Assembly: GCF_019703515.2 (NCBI RefSeq)
Contig: NC_059348.1
Location: 20,417,656 to 20,481,655 of the forward strand
Length of the DNA stretch: 64,000 bases
Source: Myxocyprinus asiaticus
Taxonomy: Eukaryota; Chordata; Actinopteri; Cypriniformes; Catostomidae
Direction of reading: 5' to 3'
A program made the position numbers and the translations under genes. Position 1 is the first letter of the stretch. Every line of letters starts with the position of its first letter. The notes beneath the pieces were generated by a model. That model ran no database searches and had not been told where the DNA came from. It saw nothing but the letters and a program-made list of their open reading frames with translations. Of this stretch, positions 14,184 to 27,010 are shown piece by piece.

Positions 14184-15079
14184 ATACAATGCACCAACAT
14201 CGCAATGTGCACATGGGGCTCAACAATAAGGATTTTCTTTTTTATGCTGGTTGGTATAGAAGTTCAGATTTTACTTTCCATGCAAATATTTTTGTTGGCC
14301 CCCAGCACAAACATATACATTTTATTTTTAGCAATATATTTGTGTCTCAGATATGAAGTTTAATAAAAAGTTAAATGATTTATTAACCTATCACGTTTCT
14401 AATAAGGTTGCTCCGATCGTTCAGCCACCGATCGGTATCGGCCGATATTCACATCCTATGACTCGATCGGTGATCAGTAATTTGGCCGATCGCATAAACC
14501 GATCGCTCATGTCGCAAAAGACACGCAGCTCCTGAAGACTTCAGCGTCACTGTCATGGCATCACGGAGAGTGGGGAATACTGGCATAGTGTTGTAAGACA
14601 ACAAACCTGATTGAACAGTTACGAATGATGCAGTGGGAGAGGTATGGCGAATATGAAATGTTTGTGTACTGTGCTGTTAATGTGGCGTTTCACACGCGAC
14701 AAGGCAAAGGGAAAACAGCGCAAGCTGTGAAACTGTCCTTTTTATCGTTAATGGCGGCAACTTCTCAGTCTCCCCCAGCGTCAGACATAGGCATCTCAGT
14801 AATAACGTGAGTTACAAAGATTTGGTATAATTCAAACATCTTTATTAAATATCTCCTGATTAAATGTTATTAACAATTGTAGGACCCGTAGAGTCCGAAA
14901 ACATGCGCTCTTTCTCCAATTTCCTTTCATCTCAGAGCGCGTGTTCCCTCATTAAAGTTTAAGCAGCAACAAGTGAAAAATGAACTATTACCACAATCAT
15001 CCAACTAAATGAAAAGGCAATACAAAATTGTTTTTTATAAATATAATAATTCTTTATATACTATTAAGATACCATAATA

Positions 15080-16849
15080 CACCGATCAGCCACAACGTTA
15101 AACCCACCTGCCTAATATTGTGTAGGTCCCCCCTCGTGCCACCAAATCAGCACCAACCCAGATCTCAGAATAGCATTCTGAGGGTACGTTTACACGACAA
15201 TTATGTTCTAAAAACGGAAAAGTTTTTCCTTTGCGCTTTTGAAAAGTTTCGCGTACAGACAACAACGTTGTCAAAACGATCCCCGTTCACACGGATCTGC
15301 GAAAATGACTAAAAACGCTGTATTATGCATGCCAGGCCAGTAGTTGCGACGTTTCTTTACAAAGTGACACTATGTGCCTGCACACATAAGCATTCTTCCA
15401 CAGAGCGGTGAATACAAACAATGAAGATGGAGAAAGCAGAGCAATTTTGTCTGGACGGACGATGAGGTTGCTTTATTACTACAATTACTTTGCTAGAGAA
15501 ATGTCAATAAACTCAAAATCTTGAGCAGCACAAACACAGCCATGTAGTCCGCCATTGCAGTTTTGAATGTCTCGCGCGTTGTTTTTAAGTACTCAAGCGC
15601 ATGCCTATAGACTGAACTCTCAAGATTATTCAATAAACTCTGCTCATTTTTACCATCACTTCGTCTCCTGCCTTCTTCTGTATTCCCCCTGCTGACTCTT
15701 GGGCTGGTAGGAGAGTAAGTTAACACAAGCTGTTGATGTTGACTGGTTTTGGGTATCAGACAAAACTCTGATATATGGATATCTTCTGATGGAGAGAGAG
15801 AGGTCTTGTGTACACTGGATCTAACATGCATTTTCACTGCCTCATGTTTTCATATTCTAAGCATATCATTGAAAACTGTACATGGCATCACATCTCTGTC
15901 TATAGGCTATATACATAAGCGGTGGGTGAATGAATTGCAGGATAAAGGTACATAAAATAAAATTACATAAATAAATAACATTTAAATTACAAATACATTT
16001 TTCCCATCTGAATCCATACATTAATTTCAAGATTTTCAAATTGCAGGTTCTGCCTACTGTACAATGTACACAATCCATACAAAACACTCCAAATGAATAA
16101 ATTGTTGATTATTGTTATTTGCACAGACATCAGTATTCATATTGATAATTATACATCTCAAATTGATGCCTATCAATCCATCATTCTTTATATAACACGT
16201 AATACGTGTGCAAAAATTCGCGTTTTTGTATGTTTACACGGAGACGATAACGGCATCGTTTTCAAAAACTTGCACTTTGAAACCCATTTTCAAAAGTTTG
16301 CGTTTTCAGGCCCCAAAATGCCGTTGTTGTGTAAACGAACAGCCAAAATGCATATAAAGTTTTCAGTTTTTAGTTGAAAACATTGTCGTGTAAATGGCCC
16401 CTGAGATTAAATTCTTCTCATCACAATTGCACAGATAGGTCATCTGAGTTACCATAGACTTTGGCCAGACTGGTTCAAACTGACATTCTCTGTTGACTTC
16501 TCTCATCAACAAGGCATTTTCATCTGCAGAACTGCCGCTCACTGGATGTTTTTTGTTTTTGGCACCATTCGGAGTAAATTCTAGAGACTGTTGTGCATGA
16601 AAATCCCAGGAAATCAGCAGTTACAGAAATACTCAAACCAGCCCGTCTGGCACCAACAATCATCCATGCAATTATCTAATCAGCCAATCGTGTGGCAGCA
16701 GTGCAGTGCATAAAATCATGCAGATATGTGTCAGGAGCTTCAGTTAATGTTCACATCAACCATGAGATGCGGGTTGGCGAAGTTTTGGTGGCAAGAGGGG
16801 GACCTACACAATATTAGGCAGGTGGTTTTAATGTTGTGGCTGATCGGTA
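15080..16849. mobile_element. Tc1-derived foldback element, interrupted
   Basis: The left end (after TA at 15078-15079) reads CACCGATCAGCCACAACGTT. The right end reads GTTGTGGCTGATCGGT. Both continue inward with the complementary CCACCTGCCTAATATTGTG and GACCTACACAATATTAGG. It belongs to the same family as 22783-23584 but is split by a 1.2-kb insertion at 15183-16400, and one arm has lost internal sequence. It is inserted in the hAT at 14404-17306. Confidence 0.85.
15183..16400. mobile_element. Innermost DNA transposon insertion
   Basis: Ends GGTACGTTTACACGACAA (left) and TTGTCGTGTAAATGGCCC (right) are inverted repeats, flanked by the 5-bp direct repeat CTGAG (15178-15182 and 16401-16405). 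Blocks of AAAACG/CGTTTT motifs follow inside both ends. Near 15453-15490 the plus strand reads WTDDEVALLLQLL before a stop, resembling the start of a SANT/Myb-like domain found in some transposon accessory proteins. The superfamily (hAT or PIF/Harbinger) is not settled. Confidence 0.7.
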
Positions 16850-18094
16850 TATAATGTATAAAATATAAATGCAAAAATAAAATAGAAATAAAATAAGGAA
16901 TAATAATTATATGAAATAATGACAATGAATAAACAACAACAAATGTCACATTAATTTTAATATACCTATGGGATGGGTTATCAGTTTGTCTTCAGTTTGA
17001 CACTAAGCTTCATTTTTTATAGGGCTATCTATCTTAATATAGAGAATATTTTGTTAGACTATCCTTGTTTTAAAAAAAGCTGCTTTAATAAGTCTTTTAA
17101 ACTTTTAAACTTTTATTGGCAAAGTGATATTACTGGGAAGAGGAAAATTCAATTAATAGTGACAGTGTGTAGAAAGCTTACATATAATCAGTTATGACAG
17201 AGATCCCGATAAAAGGTGAAATGAACGGTATCAGTATCGGACAATCAGGTGACGAGTATATCGTTGATCGATATCTGCTGTAAAAATCCTGTTCAGAGCA
17301 TCCCTTGTTTCTAATTTGCAATATTTGCTGGAAACCATACAGCAATGTAACTCCATGACAGCTATAAATTCATGAACAAACGTTTTCTGGATAATGATGC
17401 CATACAATCCAAAACATTACTCATCACTGTTACAAATCATTCTTGCAATTTTGAGAGAACCTCATCTGTTAGCCAGCTAGATAATGTTACCATTGTAGCA
17501 TATCAAAATGAGCAGAATTTGCAACAACAATGTTCAATACATTACAGAAAACCAAACGTTAAGTTTGCAAGGCATTAAAAACACGTTTAACCCTCTGGGG
17601 TCGACGGACGCGCCCTGCTCGATTTTTTTCCGCATAACAGCGGAAACAACTTTAAATACTCCGTCATTTTTGGGTATACAGATAAGTGTAAGACATCATT
17701 AGAAACTATGAAGGGTCTACTTTTATTTGTGTACACTCACAATAACAACAAAACCTTGTGCTTTTGTAAAATAAAGAAAATAAACAGGGTGCGCTTTCAG
17801 CCGTCTCGGTCTCCGCGAACATCTTTCTGAAACACGTCACAAAAATGAACTGAAACTATGCGAATATTTATCAGACAAACATGAAACATATGTCTAAAGA
17901 AAGCTTAACATGTCTACTTTTAAATAAAACAATTCAAATTTAAAACAAATATTCTCCTGCAATGTAATCTGTATGAAACAAAGCGATGTACAGTTTCTCC
18001 TGGCTCAGCTAATTATCGCTAATGTGATCACACCCACCAACAGAGTGCGCTATTCATACGGTAATATACTTTGGAATATATATGCAATAATAGT

Positions 18095-18551
18095 TTTCAA
18101 CTTTCTTTTAGGAATGTGGCTGCATCACTCTCGACTTCACCTGCCATTCGCACTAGGAGGGCACGCACTGCACAACACAAAACAATGAAGTGGTACCGAA
18201 AGATCTTTCTACACTTATTGGACATTGCTTCCACCAATGCTTTCATTATGCACAAAGAGCTAGGTGGTAACATGACCCACAGAGTTCATGGAACAGCTTA
18301 TTGCAGAGCTCTGTGGTGTGTCACAGTACGTAGCACCAAAACAGACCAGTAGTGACCATGTACCGGTTCCAGGAGCCGAGCTAACATCAGATGCAAAGGA
18401 TACTGACACTGTTGGTCGCCGGAAGTGCATGCTTTGCAAAGTACAGCACAGTAAAAGGCAGGTAAAACCTTGGAAATGCCAGGCATGTGATGTTCACTTG
18501 TGTGTTCAGTTGAACAGGAACTTTTGTCAAAAATGGCACAAAGACATGTAA
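18095..18551 (+). pseudogene. piggyBac transposase C-terminal remnant
   Basis: The first frame gives [20 protein letters not shown] followed by MHKELGGN, matching the conserved segment after the catalytic domain in piggyBac transposases. Near 18285 the frame shifts to [10 protein letters not shown] and continues to a Cys-rich tail beginning GRRKCMLCKVQ with a further C..C...C array ending in CQKWH, the zinc-binding domain that contacts the transposon ends. The catalytic Asp region upstream is missing or unrecognisable. The frameshift and missing N-terminus make it non-functional. Confidence 0.85.
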
Positions 18552-18847
18552 CTGTATTCTCAAATCTGTGTGCTGTGAACTGTTCACTTCAATGTTTACA
18601 ATGCTTATGTGCAATACTATGTGAGCGAGTAGGCTACGCATATGTGGATGAGTGGGCTCATACAAACCATCCACCTTTGGTAATACTCTCGTCTCTCCCT
18701 ATGTGCACTGGACACTTTAATTATTTTTCTTTCATCTTGCACTGTCCCTGTTTGCACTTTTGCCCTGAATGTCTCTTTTGCACTGTCTTTTGTACCGCTG
18801 CTCTATGTGTTGTTTCATGTGTAAATCTGTTCAACAAAGAATCCTGA

Positions 18848-19178
18848 AAAAAATTGTACACAACTGTTTTCAACACTGATAATAATAAATGTTTCTTGAG
18901 CAGTAAATCAGCATATTAGAATGACTTCTGAAGGATCATGTGACACTGAAGACTGCAGTAATTATGCTGAAAATTCAGCTTTGATCACAGGAATAAATTG
19001 CATTTTACAATATATTCAAATAGAAAACAGTTATTTTAAATTGTAAAAATATTTCACAGTATCACTGTTTTTGCTGTATTTTGGATCAAATAAATGCAGT
19101 CTTGGTGAGCAGAAGAGACTTCTTTTAAAAACATTAAAAAATCTTACCGATCTAAAACTCTTAAACGGTAGTGTAGGT
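18848..19178 (-). repeat. Dispersed cyprinid repeat inside piggyBac
   Basis: The sequence containing AGCATATTAGAATGACTTCT, GGATCATGTGACACTGAAGA and TTTTGGATCAAATAAATGCA is one I recall as a very common cyprinid interspersed repeat. It ends near CTTAAACGGTAGTGTA. No coding content is visible. The orientation is assigned by the usual way I have seen the family written and is uncertain. Confidence 0.55.
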
Positions 19179-20111
19179 CTAAAATGTTTAAGTCTTTATG
19201 TAAAGAAAATATATAGTCAGATTACTTCTTTTAACTTAAACTTGATTTTATGAATAAGCTACAAACAATACATTCAATCATTAAGTCTCCTCACATTCAT
19301 TCTCTCTCAGGAGGGGTCTTTGTCTCCTCAGGTGTGAATCACATCAATATTCATGATCATCCACGCCTCCTCGCATATGGCCTTTCTAACACTAAAACTG
19401 TCTTACAAAAGTTAAATGACTATATTGTTTTGTATGAATGAGTGATCAGGATGGTTTTCACATCATTTTGTAGCAAAAACTCTAGGCTACAAGATCCAGT
19501 TCTCAAAAGTCTTGTGAACAAATATTTAGTACGTGTTATATGGCCTTATTTCAGTGACTTAATTTTAGTTTTTTCAAAAACCACGCATAAACGTTATTTT
19601 CTCAAATATACAAACATGTACATACATGTTGCTCACATATTATTGTAGCCCAGTTTGATCTGAATACAGTGTTATCAGACTTTAGCCATTAATATGTTTT
19701 TAAGCAACTGAAAAAAGCACAAATGTCAAGGCATGTCAAAACTTCTCCAGGGCCCAAAACACCCTCAGACCCCAGAGGGTAACAAGCAATGGCACATTTT
19801 CTCTATCGTGTTTTGCTCAAATTTGCAATTAAAAATTATAATATGTGACCAATTTTAACCCATTCGCACATGTGCATGAAGTGTTGTTGCAACAAAGAAC
19901 ATGTATATTGAGACGGATGTCTGCTTTGCTATTGCCAAATCTCAAGCATTCGAAATTTAGCAGGTTGCTGTCATCAGGGTCGCGGTAATATTCCTTTTAT
20001 GCTCCATGCTCAAGAGTCGCATGAAAGCCTTCATGCAAAAAAGACAGTGGCTGAAATGGATACAATCAATAAAAATGCAAGATATTATTCAGTTACTCAG
20101 AGGTCTATTCG

Positions 20112-20585
20112 CAGTGTTAGGCAAGTTACTCAAAGTACGTCACTTCAAACTACTACTACTCTAAATATGTAATCAGATTATTGATTTTACACATTACTTC
20201 ATTGGGGGAAAAAAAAAAAAAAAAAGAGTAAGCTTACTAATTACTTATAAGTTACTTTCTAAAACACTTTTCACAGAAAAAGCTTTGTTTTTCCAGCCAG
20301 CAAATTAAAAATAATGTCTAGCCTATATTTCCTCCTTGTTCACTGACTCGTTAGAGGGCACCCGCCTACACAAAACACAAACATGTACATATTCACATTT
20401 TAAATGTATTCTTCATTTACAATATTGTTTTAGAAATATGTTTAACCTAATTAAAAGTAATTAACTTAATTAAAAGTATCTGTATTCTAGTATTCTAATA
20501 AATCTACAATGTCATGGACCAAGCAACTTTTTGTTCTAAAAAGTAATTAGATTACAGTAATTGATTACTTGTAATGTGATGAAAT
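20112..20585. repeat. Truncated hAT-like repeat
   Basis: It starts with CAGTGTTAGGCAAGTTACTC, a frequent fish hAT-type end, and continues with multiple GTAATTAGATTACAG-like motifs. The expected complementary right end is absent, so the copy is truncated near 20585. An A run lies near 20207-20225. Confidence 0.45.
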
Positions 20586-22600
20586 TAATTTATTATTAAA
20601 TAATTATTCAAATAAAAGTTTTATTCACTTACTTTTACAATAGCAGGAAATAAGGAAAAACATATGGTATTCTGTGGCTGTTGGGGAAAGAGCCCAATCA
20701 AGGAAATAATGAGGGTGTTACAGCACCATGATTTATCTTTAGAAGAATATTTATAGCAGTAAAAATATATCCTTATCGTTATATAAAAATTATATAGTAG
20801 TGTTAGTAGTAGTAAAATACAGGGCTCCTGATCATCTTCATCATGAAGATGCTTATGACACACTTCACTTTGAATAGCACAAACGTACATGGATATAATA
20901 AGCATTATTTTAGAATGCTATTTCTGTGGCAACACACAGAATTTCCTGCTAGTTCTCGCTTTTCAAGGCGCTGGGCTTAGAGTCACGAGTCTAAGTAAGA
21001 AAGGGCTTGAAGAACCGTGCTGTTTTTTTTTTTCTTCATTAACGGCATACTCTAATTTCAGCCAATAATTACTTATCTATGAAAGCTTACTAGATGCTCC
21101 TGCTGACCTCTTCCTCTAAGAGCGGGTTTAGTTCATTTATACGAATGAGAGCACTTCTGATGGTGGTTTAGTTTGATCAGGGTTTTTGAGAGCAAAGAGG
21201 GAAATACCCAAGCAGGACAGCACATTAACAGAGCTCCACAATTGCTAATGAGGAGAAGTGGACAGCAGAGATGCTTTGGAATAGTTTGACTTAAGAAAGT
21301 TGAAAATTAAATCATCCCCTCTATAGCTCCAGTCTATGATTCACTGATTTCTATTTTGAGTATTTCTTTAAAAAGCTGAAAATAAAGAACTACCTGAACC
21401 ACTGGAATTGACAGTTTGTAAACGTGACTTTTTGAAAGTATAGGATTATGACCATTATAATTACCTTTACATCAGCATTTTATTTGGGCAGCTGTGATGG
21501 GTAATGTTGGCCAGATTTAATACTATTCTTGATTACATATCTATAAAGCCATGTACAGCTTGCATTCTGGCTTTCTGAAAAGCACTTTGAGATAGAGGCT
21601 GTTACTATGGTACAAATTGTTCTAACTGTTTGAGGGGGGTCTGCTTCATTACAAACAATTACACTAAATCATTTCATATTTTCAGCCAGTAATGAGCATG
21701 TAAACACTTCCTTTGAAACATAATTTAGCACACTTCTCACCATTTCTGCAGCACTGTAACACAGCTGGCTTAATATATACTCTCTATTCAAACCAATTTA
21801 TTTGTAATGAAACTCTTATTTCTAAATAGTGAGTATGACACATTACAAAACCAATCATGGAGGTGTCTAATTGCAAACCTCCACATCCGTGGACTGTGTT
21901 GTAAGTCAGCACTATCTGCAGTAGTGGGCAACGAGTAAAAAATGCACATAGCTCCACCATGTGGACTATATCTACAGCACATGAATCTAATGACATGGGT
22001 TTTGTGTTTTGCATACAAGGCACAATTATTCCAACAGCACAAAGTTAAGCATTTCTCATAATAGATTCTGAACTACACAACTTTAATAGAGGTAAAGTGG
22101 TACTCATTTACTCTCCTTATTAGCTTGCTTTTAGAATTAACATTTGCAGTACACAGGATGCTGGGCATGACAGTAACAACCTTCATCTTCTCATATCATT
22201 TGGTTTTATTAATTATTTAAATCTTCAGTATGTAAATGCCATATAAATCATGGTGAGGAAACCAAATGAATGGAAAAGCCTTGTGTCCAATGACCAAACT
22301 AAAGAGCCATCAAACTATTTTGTTCAATCAAACAGACCATCCACAGAACAAAATTGTGGATGATTTGTCCAGGTTTGCTAATGTGAACAGAACCATGCTA
22401 ACTCTAGGTTCTGTTAACACAAATACTGTTCAAATTAGAACAGCAATAGATTCTTAACAGATCTATATATGGACTGCTATTTTGCGTGCACTGACAGCAC
22501 TGAAAGCAAGCTGTGATCAAAGTACAAGTGTCATCTTTTCTTTCATTACCTCACCTCTGACCTCTTGGGGTACTGCATTTAAACCCAAGGATCACATGGT
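20586..22600. other. dlg1 intron without recognised feature
   Basis: About 2 kb with no supported gene, inverted-repeat ends or tandem array. The short open frames near 20621-20905 and 21784-22042 show no family motif. Confidence 0.4.
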
Positions 22601-22601
22601 T

Positions 22602-22649
22602 ATTTTTTTTTTTTAATGTATTTTTTTTTTTATTTTTTTTTTTTTTTTT
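22602..22649. repeat. T-rich low-complexity tract
   Basis: Nearly continuous T with a few A interruptions. Confidence 0.9.
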
Positions 22650-22754
22650 GCTCAACTGGATGATGTTCCAAGAGTCTACAGTATTTTCCTGGTTTATATG
22701 AACATGTAACTGAAGTTAGGTCACAAATGACGGGTCTTGTTTGTCAGAATCACT

Positions 22755-22782
<28 letters not shown>

Positions 22783-22785
<3 letters not shown>

Positions 22786-23584
22786 CGATCAGCCACAACA
22801 TTAAAACCACCTGCCTAATATTGTGTAGGCCCCCCTCGTGCTGCCAAAATAGCACAAACCCGCATCTCAGAATAGCATTCTCACCACAATTGTACAGAGC
22901 GGTTATCTGAGTTACCATAGACTTTGTCAATTCAAACCAGTCTGGCTATTCTCTGTTGACCTCTTTCGTCAACAAGGCATTTCCATCCACAGAACTGCCG
23001 CTCACTGGATGTTTTTGGCACCATTCAGAGTAAATTCTAGAGACTGTGCGTGAAAATCTCAGGAGATCAGCAGTTACAGAAATACTCAAACCTGCCCGTC
23101 TGGCACCAACAGTCATCCATGCGATTATCTAATCAGCCAATCATGTGGTAGCAGTGCAGTGCATAAAATCATCCAGATACGGGTCAGGAGCTTCAGTTAA
23201 TGTTCACATCAACCATCAGAATGGGGAAAAAATGTGATCTCATGATTGTTGGTGCCAGATGGCTGGTTTGAGTATTTCTGTAACTGCTGATCTCCTGGGA
23301 TTTTCACACACAACAGTCTCTAGAATTTACTCCGAATGGTGCCAAAAACAAAAAACATCCAGTGAGTGGCAGTTCTGTGGACGGAAATGACTTGTTGATG
23401 AGAGAGGTCAACGGAGAATGTCCAGAATGGTTCGAACTGACAAAGTCTACGGTAACTCAGATAACTGCTCTGTACAACTGTTGTGAGAAATCTATTCTGA
23501 GATGCAGGTTGGTGCTGTTTTGGCGGCACGAGGGGGACCTACACAATATTAGGCAGGTGGTTTAAATGTTGTGGCTGATCGGTG
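22783..23584. mobile_element. Tc1-derived foldback (hairpin) element
   Basis: The ends CACCGATCAGCCACAACATT and its complement continue as inverted repeats for roughly 300 bases on each side, leaving a centre near 23120-23250. The left side abuts a TA repeat (22756-22780) and the right end is followed by TA at 23585-23586. The right arm reads on the plus strand as a Tc1 transposase helix-turn-helix remnant (for example GLSISVTADL-like sequence, then MSGSSVDGNDL), and the left arm carries the same on the minus strand. No catalytic domain is present. Confidence 0.88.
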
Positions 23585-23586
23585 TA

Positions 23587-24151
23587 GAACAGCTTTGGTT
23601 TGCGTGTGTCCCTATCTGCGCGTCCGCTGTGCATGTGATAGAGGGAGAGAGAGTGTGCGCTCTTATTCAAGTGACTGCAAGAACAAGGCACTTTTTGATA
23701 AAAACATAAAACAAGTAACTCTGAACAAACACTTCGATGTTCACAACAAATAAGTCTCAAAATGTCTGTTTGTATTTTACCTAAGTTTCAGTGAACTTGT
23801 TTACATTCAGCTGATCTGTTCACTGAATACTGTCTGATATAGATACACATAACTCGCTCAGCCTTTCAAAAAACAGGAAATATTCACGACTTTAAATAAA
23901 TAAATAAATACATGTGTATGGCATTTGCGTTGTAGCAATGTACATGCAGATTTCAGATATAAAATCGCTGATTGAATGACTAATGTTTACTCGCTGAAAT
24001 GAGATGATTTCCAATTAAGTCAATAGGGACATTAGAATGTTTGGGCATTATGCAATATGGCAGCACAGTGGCTTCACTGTTATGATGTCATTGGCAATCC
24101 AGTTCTATATGTATATATCAGTGGTCAGAATAATTTCAATGAGTCCAAATG
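23587..24151. other. Intronic stretch without recognised feature
   Basis: About 560 bases; only a short AAAT microsatellite near 23898-23911 stands out. Confidence 0.4.
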
Positions 24152-24159
24152 ATTTAGAG

Positions 24160-25486
24160 CAGGGCTCTTCAACTACTGTCTTGCGGAGGCCAGATTATCC
24201 AGATGAAAACTTAGAGGGGGCCAAAATCTTTTCTGTATTTATCTTAGCTAACACTTTCATTGCAAGTATATAAAAAAATAAAAATAAATAAAATAAAAAA
24301 AAACACACCTTAATACAGTGCATTTATTTATATTAAAAAAGTCACAGTGTATACTGTATATTGAATTATAATTTTTTAAGTGTGGCTATAAATTCCTTCA
24401 TAAGATCTGGCTGAAAAACAAACATGACTTTTACTCTTAACTAACAAATAATTTTTGATAAACTTTACTTTGAAAAAACAAAAAACAAAACATAATAATT
24501 GTAAAATTTTAGGGCTATTGTTTACAAATTATTAAAACTGAGGAGAAACATTTAGACCTGCTTAAACAAAATATCTCTCAAAATATCAACCCACATATGA
24601 AAACAATGGTCATATAAAAATGTCATCTTTACTTAAGAATGCATTTATATTAATTAATTATTATTATTATTATTATTTAATTTATTTTTTTAAAAAGAGA
24701 GATAAAATGTTTATTCTTCCATTTTCTCTATAAAGTATCATCTTTTTCAGTGAGGAATATATTGTGAATTTGCACACGATAGTCAGTGCAGGAGCCAGAT
24801 TTTTGTGTAGGTAATCATTGGCAATAGAAGAACAAACTGAGTTGATGCTGTTTGTGATTGAGAGGGCTGACTCACAGCTGTATAGCACCAAATATAATCA
24901 GGATATTTGCAGATTCAGTTTCACGTTATCATTTTTTCCCGAAGCCCTACAGACCCTGAACAGATGAGACACGATCGTTTGACACTTCAAGAATAGTGAA
25001 TAAAAGCAAACTTTTCAGCTAATTTTCTTTGAACATTCAGTTTTCATAATTGATTGCTTTTGTTGCCTAATGTGCATATGTGCTGACAACATTTCTGTCA
25101 CAACTGCGGTGATCATTTTTTACATCTGTAGATTTGTCTGCACTCCACACAACTAAGCAATTTTTTATAAATACATCTGATTGAAAAAGATGCTATCAAA
25201 TGCTCACCTAAACGGTGTGATCCATATTTAGCAAAGCAATATAACTAAACTATCACCAGAAAAGCTTAAACATGCGCTCCGGTCCGCACGACTGATGACA
25301 GCTGAATGCTGTTGCATGTGCCAATGAGCGTTGTTAAACTCACCGCTGATTGCTGAGGCTCACGCGTATGAATGCTGAGTTTGCACAAAGAGCGCTCTGG
25401 TATTTCAGATGGTGAGACAATTTGATCATAAATCAGTCGGAGGGCCAGACAAAGATGATTAGCGGGCCGCTAGTTGACTAGCCCTG
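24160..25486. mobile_element. Non-autonomous hAT element with perfect target duplication
   Basis: The left end CAGGGCTCTTCAACTA and, complemented, the right end CAGGGCTAGTCAACTA are inverted repeats. An identical 8-mer, ATTTAGAG, flanks it at 24152-24159 and 25487-25494, the exact hAT signature. The 1.33-kb interior has no transposase frame and includes an ATT microsatellite near 24655-24680. Confidence 0.93.
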
Positions 25487-25494
25487 ATTTAGAG

Positions 25495-26389
25495 CATTCA
25501 ATGCTTTCCTTGTTTCGAAAAATGCAGAGAAAGAACAATTATTTATTTCTAACTCTGATCTACTAAAACATGTCAAATCAAAGCCATGAGAGACCACCAC
25601 AATGAGAATGAACCCTCATTAATCCCCATGCTGTGGACTATGGGGATTACTTGTTCTCACTAAGACTTTGTGACCAGTAAGAAAGACATTGCAGTGGTCT
25701 CTGTGGAGGTGCCAGCATCTTCACGGCATGGATCACATAAGAGGACCCCTCGAACCCAATCAAACCCCAATGATACATAAAACAGGCCTCTGGTAAACAA
25801 AGCATAGGGGAGCTTCACTGTTTTTCAGGTCCTTCAGGCTCACAATGTATGTCAGCAGAAATGACTCTTTGAGATGGAGAAGTGGTTTACTCTGAGAGAA
25901 ACATGACAGACACAGAGGTAGATATATGTGTATATACTGTGTGTGTGTTTGTGTGCGTGTCCAAAGTAATTAACTCTGTAAATAACTGCTGTAAATAACT
26001 AATAATTGTGATGTACTTGTAAAGAAAGTTTTAAAATTCTTGTCCTTGTTAAAACACCTAATGAAATGGTTTGATGAGCACAGATTTCTATCTTAACGTA
26101 TTTCATTTTGAAAAAGTAAGCTGGGGCGGGGCATATTAAAGGGCTTGTCTCTTTTTTTAAATAGCCAATAGCCATTAGTTTACAACACACCGCCAAACCA
26201 AGCTTTGCTACTTGCTATAGTTGGTTGCAGGTGGCAATATGGGGAGGGGACGTTATCATTCTAGACTAGAGAGTATTTTGTAGGATACATTTTTTTTATA
26301 TACGCCCCTGCAAGCAAGATGCATCATCTTTTTGCAATCAATATTTTTGAATAAGTTTCCTGGAAGGACTATTAAAAAAAAATTATACT
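25495..26389. other. Intronic stretch without recognised feature
   Basis: About 900 bases with a GT-rich patch near 25925-25960; no supported gene or repeat boundary. Confidence 0.4.
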
Positions 26390-27010
26390 AAATCATACCC
26401 AGAAATGATAACAGTCTCATCATTTACTCACCCTCATGTCATTCCAAAGCCATTTGACTTTCTTTCTTCTGCAGAATACAAAGATATTTTGAAGAATGTC
26501 TGAGCTGTTAGCATTAAATTAATTCACACGACTGGTGTGGAACACTCCAAATCTTATGAAGCGTTATGATCAAAATTTAACCAAAATTTAAAGGGGTCAT
26601 GACAAACTCATTGTTCTTGTAATTTTATTATTTTCCCTGAGATCCACTTATAATTTTAATACATTTTGAACATGCTTTTTTTTTTTGTGAACGCAACAAA
26701 GAGAGCTAAGGCGGATGTCAAGACTTTAGTGAACAAGGACATTTGGGTCTGTTTCTCATCCAAACCAATCATATCATTTCAGAAGATATGGAATAACCAC
26801 TTAAGTCTTGTTATGGGTTACTTTTATGCTACCTTTATGTCCTTTTTGGTGCTTGAAAGTTTTGATCCCCACAGGCATTGTATGGAAAAAAACAGCTCAG
26901 ACATTCTTTAAAATTCCTTTTTTTGTGTTAAGCAGAAGAAAGACATGCGGGGTCTGGAACGGCATGAGTAAATGAGAAAATTTGAATTTTTGTGTGAACT
27001 ATCCCTTTAA
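26390..27010. mobile_element. Foldback MITE (GTTCACCC/GTGAACTATCCCTTT family)
   Basis: The left part, with CTCATCATTTACTCACCCTC and TTTCTTCTGCAGAA, is complementary to the right part ending TGTGAACTATCCCTTT. Both arms carry the AAAGAATGTCTGAGCTGTT-type inner sequence. This family is extremely common in cyprinid DNA; other copies here are at 44363-45032, 60222-60330, 60481-61225 and 63534-64000. The left limit is frayed. A piece of another repeat starting AAAGGGGTCATGACA appears near 26590. Confidence 0.7.

Larger units (their letters stand above)
14404..17306. mobile_element. hAT-like element, outer shell of a triple nest
   Basis: The outer ends read AAGGTTGCTCCGATCG (left) and, complemented, AAGGGATGCTCTGAAC (right). 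An identical 9-mer, GTTTCTAAT, flanks it at 14395-14403 and 17307-17315, consistent with an 8-bp hAT duplication plus one chance base. CGATCGG/GATCGATA motifs occur inside both ends. Removing the nested insertions (15080-16849) leaves about 1.1 kb with no transposase, so it was a non-autonomous copy. Confidence 0.78.
17591..19779 (+). mobile_element. piggyBac element, internally decayed
   Basis: The left end CCCTCTGGGGTC follows a TTAA at 17587-17590, the hallmark target site of piggyBac. The right end GACCCCAGAGGG is its complement, followed by TAAC where one T of the TTAA seems lost. Plus-strand coding remnants with piggyBac C-terminal features lie between (separate entry). At 2.2 kb it is close to full length, but the N-terminal and catalytic coding region is not recognisable. 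A common repeat (18848-19178) has inserted in the 3' part. Confidence 0.88.

Noticed and set aside
22602..22780. Possible promoter TATA cluster
   Set aside because: These are T-rich and TA simple repeats beside a foldback element with no gene start nearby.
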